Assembly (NCBI GenBank): GCA_017545365.1 | Contig: JAFWOP010000066.1 | Location: 1 to 64,000, forward strand | Direction of reading: 5' to 3' | Length of the DNA: 64,000 nt | DNA from: Bacteroidales bacterium | Lineage (GTDB): Bacteria > Bacteroidota > Bacteroidia > Bacteroidales > P3 | Shown: positions 9,606-17,688 of the stretch, one piece after another | How the letters are laid out: every line of letters begins with the position of its first letter | How positions within the stretch are numbered: the stretch's first letter is position 1 | Notes under the pieces: model-generated | Seen by the model: the letters and a program-made list of their open reading frames with translations, nothing else | The model's database searches: none | Told to the model about the DNA's origin: nothing | Position numbers and translations under genes: made by a program

Positions 9606-9905
9606 TTAGTTCAGAAATAGTTTGGGGTAAATCTCTTTGGCGAAAAGTTCCTCCACATTGCCAGCGTTGACGCTGTGCAAGATGAATCCGTCCTCGGTTT
9701 CCTCCACCTGCGGGCCACGCTCGGAGGGCTCCAGTCCTTCGCATCCTACGGTCACGCCCAAGGCGCAGTGGCCGAGACAGAAACTGGCTTGAAGATCAAT
9801 GATATCCTCCACATCGTATTTTTTCAACACTTCTTTGAAGGCTTCAATAACTTCGTATGACCCTTTCAGGTGGCAGGAACTGCCAACACATACTTTGATT
9901 GTCAT
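9606..9905 (-). CDS. Thioredoxin-fold [2Fe-2S] ferredoxin (NuoE/HydC-like)
   Basis: The 99-residue protein has the four cysteines of NuoE-like thioredoxin-fold ferredoxins: Cys6 and Cys11 (CVGSSC) plus Cys43 and Cys47 (CLGHC). They bind one [2Fe-2S] cluster. The chain is as short as stand-alone members of the family and carries no other domain. Such proteins shuttle electrons in NADH- or ferredoxin-linked hydrogenase complexes. Its position directly upstream of the hydS-phosphatase-hydrogenase genes suggests it is an electron carrier or electron input for them, although a 228-base gap and a possible separate promoter lie between. The motif match makes the family assignment secure. The partner assignment is inference from context. 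Confidence 0.88.
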   Translation of the reverse strand: MTIKVCVGSSCHLKGSYEVIEAFKEVLKKYDVEDIIDLQASFCLGHCALGVTVGCEGLEPSERGPQVEETEDGFILHSVNAGNVEELFAKEIYPKLFLN

Positions 9906-9941
9906 AATAATTATTGTATTGTTTTACTTACTTTTTTAAGG

Positions 9942-10018
9942 AGTGAGCTTTAAGTATTAAGTGCGGGTCAGAGCAGATACCGAGTCAGCCGCTCACAGCT
10001 TAAAACTTAAAGCTCACT
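9942..10018. repeat. 20-bp inverted repeat between ppdK and the ferredoxin gene
   Basis: The arms at 9942-9961 and 9999-10018 pair over 20 bases with a single mismatch (core AGTGAGCTTTAAGT), enclosing a 37-base loop. It begins 16 bases after the ppdK stop on the minus strand. There is no T-tract, so it may protect an mRNA 3' end instead of terminating. The arms are low in complexity (CTTTAAG/TTAAG words), as in other spacers here. Confidence 0.55.
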
Positions 10019-10033
10019 GTTTAATAAATAGAA

Positions 10034-12805
10034 TTACTTCTCTCTTGCCTCCTTGATGGCTGCCTGAGCAGCGGCCAGACGTGCCACAGGCACGCGGAAG
10101 GGCGAGCAGCTGACGTAGGTCATGCCGTTCTTATAGAAGAACTCGGCTGCCGTCGGGTCGCCACCATGCTCACCACAAACACCGCACTTCAGTTCGGGAC
10201 GGGTTGAACGGCCACGCTCGATACCAATCTTCACCAGCTCGCCCACGCACTCGCGGTCGAAGTTGTTGAACGGGTCGGCGGGGATAATCTTCTCGTCGAC
10301 ATAGGTCTTCACGATGGCATTGACGTCGTCGCGGCTGAAGCCGAAAGTCATCTGCGTCAGGTCATTGGTGCCGAAGCTGAAGAACTCGGCCACCTCGGCA
10401 ATCTGGTTGGCCACCAATGCGGCACGCGGAATCTCAATCATGGTGCCGAACTTGTAGTTGAACTTGGTGCCATACTTGGCTTCCACTTCCTCTTTCACAC
10501 GGTCGGCGAGGGCTTTCTGGTGCTTCAGTTCAGCAGCGTTGATGGTCAGAGGAACCATGATTTCCAGGTGCGGGTCAAAGCCTTCCTTCATCAGCTCCAC
10601 AGTGGCGCTGAAGAGGGCGCGGAACTGCATCTCAGTGATTTCTGGGTAGATGATACCCAGACGGACACCACGCAGACCCATCATCGGGTTCACCTCGTGC
10701 ATACCCTCGATGCGGGCGTGCAGCTTCTCGAAGTCGATGCCTCGGGCCTTGGCCACCTCGCGCTGTTTCTCCTCGGTCTGAGGAACGAACTCATGCAGCG
10801 GGGGATCCATCAGGCGGAAGGTGAGGGGCTTGCCGTTCATCACTTTCAGCGTACCCTTGGCGCTCTCACGTACATAGGGCTCCAACTCGGCCAAAGCGGC
10901 CTTGCGGGCTTCCAGCGTGTCGGCCAAAATCATGTTGCGAAGCTTCTCCAGAGGCACCTCGCTGTTCTCGCCATAGAACATATGCTCAATGCGGAACAGG
11001 CCGATACCTTCGGCACCGAAATCGATAGCCTTCTGAGCGTCGGCGGGGTTGTCGGCATTGGTGCGGACACCCATCTTGCGGAACTTGTCCACCAGTTTCA
11101 TGAACTGCTGGAACAGGGGGTTCTCTGTGGCGTTAATCATCTTCACCTCTTCATCGTACACCCAGCCCTTCGAACCGTTGAGGCTCAGCAGGTCGCCTTC
11201 GTGGAACACCTTACCATTGATAGTCACAGTGCCGTGCTCTTCAACGTGGACTTTCTTCTTACCATACTCATCGGTGCTGACGGAGGTACGCTCCATCTCA
11301 ATCTTCACGGCATCGCAACCCACGATGCAGCACTTACCCCAACCGCGGGCCACGAGGGCCGCATGCGAGGTCATACCGCCACGGGCAGTGAGAATACCGT
11401 CGGCGGCACGCATGCCTTCGACATCCTCGGGGTTGGTCTCCTCGCGGACGAGGATATTCTTAATACCGGCAGCCTGGTACTCTTTGGCCTTCTCGCTGGT
11501 GAGGGCTATCACGCCCACGGCGCCGCCAGGACCTGCGGGCAGACCCTTGGCCAGCACCTCGTGCTTCTTCTCGTCGGCGGAATCCAGAATGGGGTGCAGC
11601 AGCTCGTCGAGCTGTGCGGGGGATATGCGCATCACCACCTCGCTCTCGTCAATCAGGCCTTCCTTCAGCATGTCCATAGCCATGGTGAGGGCAGCCACAC
11701 CGGTACGTTTACCCACGCGGCACTGCAGCATGTACAGCTTGCCGTCCTGGATGGTGAACTCGATGTCGAGCATATCGTGGTAGTTCTTCTCAAGGATGCT
11801 GCGGATTTCGCAGAGTTCCTTATAGGTTTCGGGCATCAGTTCCTGCATCGAGTGCATGTGCTTGTTCTGCTCGTTTTTGGTATCGTCATTCAGGGGGTTG
11901 GGGGTGCGGATACCGGCCACCACGTCTTCGCCCTGAGCGTTAATCAGCCACTCGCCGTAGAACTGGTTGTCGCCGGTGGCGGGGTTGCGGGTGAATGCCA
12001 CACCGGTGGCGCTGGTGTCGCCCATGTTGCCAAACACCATGGCCTGCACGTTCACAGCGGTGCCCCAATCGTCGGGAATGCCCTCAATCTTACGGTAGCT
12101 CACAGCCTTCTTGCCGTTCCAGCTCTTGAACACGGCCTTGATGCCGCCTTCCATCTGAGCCTTGGCATCATCGGGGAACTCGGTGCCTAGCACCTCTTTC
12201 ACCTTCATTTTGAAATCCTCGGCCAGCTTCTTCAGGTCGTCGGCAGTCAGCTCGGTATCGCTCTTATAGCCATGGGTCTCCTTGTAGCTGTCCAGCATAT
12301 CGTCCAGCTGCTTACGGATACCCTTGCCGTCGGCGGGTTCGATACCCTCGCTCTTCTCCATCACCACGTCGGCATACATCATAATCAGACGGCGGTAGGA
12401 GTCGTACACGAAACGGGGGTTGTTGGTCTTCTTCAACATACCGGGGATGGTCTTGGACGACAGGCCGATGTTAAGCACCGTGTCCATCATGCCAGGCATA
12501 GAACTGCGGGCACCCGAACGGCAGCTGACCAGCAGGGGGTTCTCAGCATCGTCATACTTCATACCCATGATTTTCTCCACATTGGCAACGCCCTTCCACA
12601 CCTCATCCATGAGGCCGGCAGGCAGCTGGCAGTCGTTCTCGTAATAAGCAGTGCAGCATTCTGTGGTGATAGTAAGACCAGCAGGAACCGGGAGGCCCAG
12701 CAAGCACATCTCAGCCAGATTGGCGCCTTTACCACCGAGCAGGTTCTTCATGTCGGCTTTTCCCTCGGCGGTCTTGCCACCGAACGTGTAAACAAATTTC
12801 GTCAT
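10034..12805 (-). CDS. ppdK: Pyruvate, phosphate dikinase
   Basis: The 923-residue enzyme interconverts pyruvate + ATP + Pi and PEP + AMP + PPi. The N-terminal ATP-grasp region is followed by the swivelling phosphohistidine domain with GGMTSHAALVARGWGK (His481 is the phosphorylated residue). The C-terminal TIM-barrel carries the PEP/pyruvate site, with RGVRLG and Cys877 in CGVCGEHGGDP. It is somewhat longer than the classic clostridial enzyme of about 874 residues, with all catalytic motifs intact. In anaerobes it can serve PPi-linked glycolysis or gluconeogenesis. It has its own good promoter (-33 TTTG and -7 TATCTTTG) and may continue into the hydrogenase block, which ends in pckA. Confidence 0.97.
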   Translation of the reverse strand: MTKFVYTFGGKTAEGKADMKNLLGGKGANLAEMCLLGLPVPAGLTITTECCTAYYENDCQLPAGLMDEVWKGVANVEKIMGMKYDDAENPLLVSCRSGARSSMPGMMDTVLNIGLSSKTIPGMLKKTNNPRFVYDSYRRLIMMYADVVMEKSEGIEPADGKGIRKQLDDMLDSYKETHGYKSDTELTADDLKKLAEDFKMKVKEVLGTEFPDDAKAQMEGGIKAVFKSWNGKKAVSYRKIEGIPDDWGTAVNVQAMVFGNMGDTSATGVAFTRNPATGDNQFYGEWLINAQGEDVVAGIRTPNPLNDDTKNEQNKHMHSMQELMPETYKELCEIRSILEKNYHDMLDIEFTIQDGKLYMLQCRVGKRTGVAALTMAMDMLKEGLIDESEVVMRISPAQLDELLHPILDSADEKKHEVLAKGLPAGPGGAVGVIALTSEKAKEYQAAGIKNILVREETNPEDVEGMRAADGILTARGGMTSHAALVARGWGKCCIVGCDAVKIEMERTSVSTDEYGKKKVHVEEHGTVTINGKVFHEGDLLSLNGSKGWVYDEEVKMINATENPLFQQFMKLVDKFRKMGVRTNADNPADAQKAIDFGAEGIGLFRIEHMFYGENSEVPLEKLRNMILADTLEARKAALAELEPYVRESAKGTLKVMNGKPLTFRLMDPPLHEFVPQTEEKQREVAKARGIDFEKLHARIEGMHEVNPMMGLRGVRLGIIYPEITEMQFRALFSATVELMKEGFDPHLEIMVPLTINAAELKHQKALADRVKEEVEAKYGTKFNYKFGTMIEIPRAALVANQIAEVAEFFSFGTNDLTQMTFGFSRDDVNAIVKTYVDEKIIPADPFNNFDRECVGELVKIGIERGRSTRPELKCGVCGEHGGDPTAAEFFYKNGMTYVSCSPFRVPVARLAAAQAAIKEAREK

Positions 12806-12863
12806 CTTGAAACGTATTAATTAATAATTATATATATAAAATCAGTTCATTTGTTGGAAAATG

Positions 12864-12895
12864 CAAAGATACATATTTTTTTCTAAACCAACAAA
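12864..12895 (-). promoter_or_regulatory. ppdK promoter (-33 and -7)
   Basis: On the minus strand TTTG (12892-12895) is followed after 20 bases by TATCTTTG (12864-12871) and then C. This is close to the full Bacteroidota -33/-7 promoter and lies about 60 bases before the ppdK ATG. Confidence 0.8.
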
Positions 12896-13073
12896 AAAAA
12901 GATGCACATCTGCCACATTTTAAGAAATGACGATGTCCCCCTCTGTAACTAAACCAATCACAATATCCCAATTGCTGCTCCACACTATAGGTGATAAAAG
13001 CAGCTCGAGTGCCTTTCGCTTTCGGACAGACCAGTACCCCTTTACACTTGGCCCTCAATTCCAACTTCACAAC

Positions 13074-13620
13074 TCACTCTACCAGCAGCTTCTTGGTGGC
13101 TATGCCTTGAACGGTGCAGATGGCGAGGATGTAGGTACCGCGGGAGAGGACAGCGACGTTCACCGTAGCAGTCATGCCCTCGGCGGGCAGAGACCGTCAC
13201 CAACCTGTCGCTGGCGAAGCTGTCGTCTACCGGGCGGTAGAGAACCTCCCATTCATGGTGTCGTGCGTCCGCGCTCCACATCAGCGTGGCCCACAGCAAG
13301 TCCGCCTCCACCGTCTGCAGCCCCGTCACCACCGCACATGGTGTCCCAAACAGCGTGTCCAGTATCGGGAAGATGTCAGGTGCGTAAACACCCCTCGATA
13401 GTTGACTTGGTTTATTGTACCATGGAAATGTGTCGTATTTTATCCAATAGCTATAATATCACAAATGCCTTACTTTTCATGTCATATCCATACACCACAT
13501 ACATGGCACTTGAGTACACCAAAGCATAGCTATTGGTAATATACACCGTCCCCTGTCCAAACGAACAAAGCCATAAGAAGATGAAAATAAATAGAATCAG
13601 TCGCGTGCCCTGTGCAGGGG
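13074..13620 (-). pseudogene. Decayed T9SS secreted protein (Fn3 remnant plus sorting-domain tail)
   Basis: Three minus-strand frames add up to one broken gene. First, a hydrophobic signal-like segment (LILFIFIFLWLCSFGQG) leads into TVYITNSYALVYSSAMYVV and runs into a TAG at 13451-13453. Second, a shifted frame continues YSYWIKYDTFPWY, APDIFPILDTLFG and a fibronectin-III-like stretch (ATLMWSADARHHEWEVLYR). Third, another frame gives LPAEGMTATVNVAVLSRG and ends GIATKKLLVE at 13074-13076, the end of a type-A T9SS sorting domain. The YPNP start of that domain is missing, so an out-of-frame deletion near 13185-13200 is likely in addition to the frameshift near 13455. The tail resembles that of the intact T9SS protein at 47176-48582. 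No start codon survives. Confidence 0.7.
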
Positions 13621-13830
13621 CAGGCCGTACCCTCTGTTTTTTTATAAAAATGATGGTCTTTTGCTTATTCGTATTCTCTACTTTAGAAAGAATGAAAAAA
13701 GAATGAAGAAAAAATGTATAGGATAAAAAGCGCTGCCAGAGTGGCTGCAGACATGAGCCGATACGGCTGCTATCATGAGTCGGTAATGGCTGTTTCACAT
13801 ATAGAATCCTTGGGGACTCTGGTTTGGACA

Positions 13831-13864
13831 AAAAAAGCGTCCCGCCGACGGTGTCGCGGGACGC
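13831..13864 (-). terminator. Intrinsic terminator of the OmpA-domain gene
   Basis: The 9-bp G+C-rich stem (GCGTCCCGC at 13837-13845 with GCGGGACGC at 13856-13864) is followed on the minus strand by seven T's. It lies 36 bases after the stop of the OmpA-domain gene. Confidence 0.88.
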
Positions 13865-13900
13865 TGACGATGATTTTAAGGTTTACCGAATGGTATGGTA

Positions 13901-15358
13901 TCAGGGATTTTCTTTAGCACCCACGTTGGTGATGATGAGCTGCACCTTGACAAACTCGGAGTCGGGGCCTTTGCCTTTCTTCTTGTTGCTGTTGGTATTG
14001 TCGAAGGCGGCGGTGGCGGCGCGCTTGATGTCGGTGGGGGTCATACCGGCAGCCTTGATATTGTCTTCGGGTATGCCATTCTTGATGAAGAACTCACGGA
14101 CTGCCTTGGCGCGCTCGAGGGAGACGAGCTGGTCGTGTTCGGGGTCGACGCCATAGGTTTGGACAAAGCCTTTGACGGTGAAGTGCACATCAGGATGGTT
14201 CTTGAACATCTGGACGTAGTTCATCAGCAGGGAGTCTGACTCATGCATGAGCACATATTCGTCTTCGAAATAGATGTCGGAAATGGGATAAACAGTGCCA
14301 CGCTCGCAGCGGTACATCTTCATGCGAAGGAGTGTGTCTTGCTTGAAACGGTCGGAGTTGAAGTCGTAGAAGATAGAAAAGTAACCGTCACGCTTGGCAT
14401 AGAGGGTGTAGTTGAAGCCGGGGACGAACTTAATGCGACCGCCGCGGAACTTGTCGTTGCGGGCGATGACGCGGTTGTTGGTGTTCTTCTCGAGGATGGT
14501 GAGGCTGACGTCGACGTTCTTCTTTATCTTGGGGTCGTAGAAGCTGACAGGCACTTCGAAGGCTTCGACATGGATAGAGACTTTGATGCTATGGCCCTGA
14601 CCATTGGGGGTGACATTGTCGAGAAGGATGTAGTAGACCTCGCCTTTGCGCACATCGATGGAACGGATGTGGCGTTTGGTAGAGGCTTTGGTGAGGAGGA
14701 TGTCGGTGGCTTCGTGGTACATGCCGATGGTACCCATGGCGGCCTGTTTCTCAGACTCTTGACGGGCCTGTTTGGCGGCTTCCTGCTTGGCCTTGAGGTC
14801 GGCTTTGGCATCGCCTGTGACGGGGGGCTTGGCGGCACCTTTGTTCTTACGGAGCAGCGAGCTGTCGACCGACGACATGTTCACTGCCACAGGCAGCACT
14901 TTGTTGGACTGGATGTGGTTGCTGAAGTAGGCGTCGGTATAGCGGTAGACAACCATGTCGTAGTCGTCGGCGAGGTTCAACTGAGTAACGGCGATGTCGA
15001 GCTTTCCATTGTAGGGCACAGTGAATTTGTACCATACTGCATTATGTTCAAACTCAGGAAGGTTGGGATGACGTTTGTCCGCCATCACCTCCATGATGCG
15101 GCCTGCGCCCTGGGGGGCTGTGGTAGGGCCGAAAGTCTGGTCGACGTTGATCGGTATAGCGAAGATGCAATCGCTACTATTGTAGGGGAGCTGGGTAAGC
15201 TGAACAGTCGCCTGGTCGCTTTTACCTTTCTTGTTTTTCTTGCTTTTTTTCGAAGATTTTGACGTTTTCGAAGAACTTTTCGATTTGCTCTGTGCCTGCA
15301 CATCGCAATAGCCAAATATCAGTGTACAAGCTAGTAAGGCTATGAAAAAGCGTTTCAT
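13901..15358 (-). CDS. OmpA-family cell-envelope protein
   Basis: The 485-residue precursor has a signal peptide (cleavage near VQA-Q, residue 23), a Lys/Ser-rich linker (about 24-48), a middle region of beta structure and an OmpA-like C-terminal domain (about 365-480). The OmpA signature helix SLERAKAVREFFIKNGI is present, including its conserved arginine. The usual peptidoglycan-contact segment GHTD is replaced by KGFVQTYG, so binding to peptidoglycan is uncertain. A run of Lys/Ala/Gln between about 190 and 215 looks like a coiled or flexible spacer. It is transcribed alone from a TACTTTTG promoter to the terminator at 13831-13864. It probably links outer membrane and cell wall, but no partner is visible. 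Confidence 0.85.
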   Translation of the reverse strand: MKRFFIALLACTLIFGYCDVQAQSKSKSSSKTSKSSKKSKKNKKGKSDQATVQLTQLPYNSSDCIFAIPINVDQTFGPTTAPQGAGRIMEVMADKRHPNLPEFEHNAVWYKFTVPYNGKLDIAVTQLNLADDYDMVVYRYTDAYFSNHIQSNKVLPVAVNMSSVDSSLLRKNKGAAKPPVTGDAKADLKAKQEAAKQARQESEKQAAMGTIGMYHEATDILLTKASTKRHIRSIDVRKGEVYYILLDNVTPNGQGHSIKVSIHVEAFEVPVSFYDPKIKKNVDVSLTILEKNTNNRVIARNDKFRGGRIKFVPGFNYTLYAKRDGYFSIFYDFNSDRFKQDTLLRMKMYRCERGTVYPISDIYFEDEYVLMHESDSLLMNYVQMFKNHPDVHFTVKGFVQTYGVDPEHDQLVSLERAKAVREFFIKNGIPEDNIKAAGMTPTDIKRAATAAFDNTNSNKKKGKGPDSEFVKVQLIITNVGAKENP

Positions 15359-15400
15359 GTTTATTACTTGATATTAAATTTCGAACTATATTTTGACAGG

Positions 15401-15408
15401 CAAAAGTA
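15401..15408 (-). promoter_or_regulatory. Promoter -7 element of the OmpA-domain gene
   Basis: The minus strand reads TACTTTTG followed by C, preceded on that strand by an A/T-rich tract. It lies about 43 bases before the ATG at 15358. Confidence 0.65.
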
Positions 15409-15444
15409 CGAATATTTTTTGAATTGGAGACTTTTTTTTCCTCC

Positions 15445-17532
15445 TTATTTCAAATATTTGTCGAACCAGTCGATGAAGTTGCGATGCCAGAGGAGGCTGT
15501 TCTGAGGTTTGAGCACCCAGTGGGTTTCGTCGGGGAAGTAGAGGTAGCGGGCGTCGAGGCCACGGAGCTTGGCAGCATTGTAGGCAGCCATGCCTTGAGA
15601 GGCTACGATACGGAAGTCGAACTCGCTATGGACGACACAGATAGGCGTGTTCCACTTGTCGACAAAGAGGTGGGGTGAATTGGCATAGGAGTGGGCTGTC
15701 TTGGCATTTTTCTCCCAGTAGGGGCCGCCGAGATCCCAGTTGGTGAACCAGTATTCTTCGGTCTCAAGGCACTGCTGCTCGAAGTTGAACATGCCGTTGT
15801 GGGCAAGGAAGGCTTTGAAGCGGTGGTTCTCGTTGTGACCGGCCAGCCAGTAGATGCTGTAGGCACCAAAGGAGGCGCCGCAGGCACCGATACGCTCGGC
15901 GTCGATTTGGGGCATGTTCTTGGCAAAGTAGTCGGTGGCGGTCATGTAGTCCTTCATGCAGAGTCCGCCGTAGTCGCCGCTGATTTCCTCACACCAGGCA
16001 GTGCCAAATCCGGGACAGCCGCGGCGGTTGGGAGCGATAACGAAGTAGCCAGCACCGCTCATGACTTCGAAGTTCCAGCGGGTGCTCCAGAACTGGCTGA
16101 CCATGCTTTGGGGGCCACCTTCGCAGAAGAGGAGGGCGGGATAGGTCTTGGTGCTGTCGTAGTTGAAAGGATAGATGAGCCATACGAGCATCTCTTTGCC
16201 GTCGGAGGTGGGAATCCAATGGGGCTCGGTACGGCCCATCTTCACCATTCCCAGCACGTCGGTGTTGATGTTGGTGAGCTGGGTGCCCGACTGGTTGGTG
16301 TCGTTGGCTACATAGTGGAATATCTCGGCGGGGTGCTGCATGCTGACCTCGTTGGCATAGATGTCGTTACCGTGAAGGATGAAGCCGTTCACATCGTGAC
16401 AGCCTTTGGTGACCTGACGGATGGCTTTGGTTTTTGCATCAAAGGAGAAAATCTCGTTTGTGCCACGATACATAACTACAGCCAGCAGCTTGGAGTCGTC
16501 ATCGCTCCAGCTGATGCCGCTGACACCGTAGTCGAAGTTTTCTGTGTAGTCGGTCTTGGTGTTGGTGGCGAAGTCGTAGACCATCAGGCGGAGCTTGTCG
16601 CTCTCGTAGCCGTCGTGCTCCATGCTTTCCCATGCCAGCTTGCTGCCGTCGTGGCTGAAGACGGGGTTCTGGTCGTAGCCCATGATGCCTTCGCTGATGT
16701 TGACGGTCTGGCCGTTTTCGATGGTATAGACATAGATATCGCTATTGGTGCTGAGGGAATAGTCCTTGCCAGTTTTTTTGCGGCAGGTGTAGGCGATACG
16801 CTTCCCATCGGGTGAGAAGTTGAACTGCTCGACACCACCCCAGGGGCGCATCGGGCATTCGAAAGCCTCGGCGCCGATGATGTCGACAGCCTTATCCACA
16901 TTCACCAAACCGTTGTTGATGGCAGCCAGGAAAATATGGGGGTATTCGTCCACCCAGCTGTCCCAATGGCGATACATCAAATCCTCGTTGATGCGGCCAG
17001 TGGTCTGGCTCAGACCGGCAAAGAGGCTGTCGATGTGGCCGGGACGCTTGACGGGGAGGTCGGAGATGAAGATGATTTGTGTGCCGTCGGGCGAAATCTT
17101 AAAGCCTTCGAGGCCGTTTTCGACCGTGGCCATCACCTTCTCGGTTTTGTTCTCAATATCGATGGATACAATGTCATTTCCACGGGCAAATAGCAGGGTG
17201 TAGGGGTTCAGCCACACGGGGTTGAACTCGTTTTGAGCGGTGTTGGTGAGACGGATGGCACCCGACGCGCCATTGGTAGGCATCACATACACTTCGGCGT
17301 TGCCTTTGTTCTGCTCCATGTCGTAATAGGTGGTGGTGAAAGCGATGCGCGCGCCGTCGGGGCTTACGTCGAATTCGCCCATCTTACCGAGCTTCCACAT
17401 CAGCTCAGGGGTGAAGTGTCCATCGCCGACCGAAACGGAGGGGCGTCCAATGATTGATTCTGCTTCCTGTTTCTGTTTGCAGCCCACCATGAGCAGCATG
17501 GCAGCGGCTAAGAGGATAACGTTTTTCTTCAT
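15445..17532 (-). CDS. S9 peptidase lipoprotein (DPP5/acylaminoacyl-peptidase-like)
   Basis: The 695-residue protein starts with a lipoprotein signal (lipobox LMVGC, Cys18). A seven-bladed-type propeller of S9 peptidases (about 45-430) precedes the alpha/beta-hydrolase domain. The triad is visible: Ser554 in GASFGAY, Asp639 in HSEFDFR and His671 in PDETHW. Overall it resembles the dipeptidyl peptidase 5 group of Bacteroidales, which removes dipeptides with hydrophobic or Ala residues at the second position. The lipid anchor should hold it in the periplasm or at a membrane surface. With the DPP IV gene at 1047-3221 it gives the cell complementary dipeptide-releasing activities. It has its own promoter at 17589-17596. 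Confidence 0.9.
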   Translation of the reverse strand: MKKNVILLAAAMLLMVGCKQKQEAESIIGRPSVSVGDGHFTPELMWKLGKMGEFDVSPDGARIAFTTTYYDMEQNKGNAEVYVMPTNGASGAIRLTNTAQNEFNPVWLNPYTLLFARGNDIVSIDIENKTEKVMATVENGLEGFKISPDGTQIIFISDLPVKRPGHIDSLFAGLSQTTGRINEDLMYRHWDSWVDEYPHIFLAAINNGLVNVDKAVDIIGAEAFECPMRPWGGVEQFNFSPDGKRIAYTCRKKTGKDYSLSTNSDIYVYTIENGQTVNISEGIMGYDQNPVFSHDGSKLAWESMEHDGYESDKLRLMVYDFATNTKTDYTENFDYGVSGISWSDDDSKLLAVVMYRGTNEIFSFDAKTKAIRQVTKGCHDVNGFILHGNDIYANEVSMQHPAEIFHYVANDTNQSGTQLTNINTDVLGMVKMGRTEPHWIPTSDGKEMLVWLIYPFNYDSTKTYPALLFCEGGPQSMVSQFWSTRWNFEVMSGAGYFVIAPNRRGCPGFGTAWCEEISGDYGGLCMKDYMTATDYFAKNMPQIDAERIGACGASFGAYSIYWLAGHNENHRFKAFLAHNGMFNFEQQCLETEEYWFTNWDLGGPYWEKNAKTAHSYANSPHLFVDKWNTPICVVHSEFDFRIVASQGMAAYNAAKLRGLDARYLYFPDETHWVLKPQNSLLWHRNFIDWFDKYLK

Positions 17533-17588
17533 ATAGTCAATATTCTAATTATTATTCGAGAGTGTAAAAGTTCAGATTTATTTTTTTG

Positions 17589-17596
17589 CAAAAATA
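17589..17596 (-). promoter_or_regulatory. Promoter -7 element of the DPP5-like gene
   Basis: The minus strand reads TATTTTTG followed by C with an A-tract upstream. With the plus-strand site at 17650-17657 it forms an imperfect inverted repeat (GCAAAAATACnACTTTTTT arms), so the two divergent promoters mirror each other. Confidence 0.7.
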
Positions 17597-17649
17597 CGAC
17601 TTTTTTCAAAAACGGCACACAAAAAATATTTACATTCGTAAAAAAGTAG

Positions 17650-17657
17650 TATTTTTG
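17650..17657 (+). promoter_or_regulatory. Promoter -7 element of nrnA
   Basis: TATTTTTG followed by C, preceded by AAAAAAGTAG. A transcript starting about 7 bases downstream would have a leader of about 25 bases before the ATG at 17689. Confidence 0.7.
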
Positions 17658-17688
17658 CAATTCGTTAAAACGGAATGTGACGACAAGA

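Noticed and set aside
10520..12190. Long open frame antisense to ppdK
   Set aside because: Shadow of a highly biased G+C-rich gene in another frame. The translation is low in complexity (His/Leu/Val/Gly rich) and has no domain.
12828..13070. 80-residue minus-strand open frame between ppdK and the pseudogene
   Set aside because: Covers the ppdK promoter, has no signal or domain, and is Cys/Trp rich like translated spacer. Not a gene.
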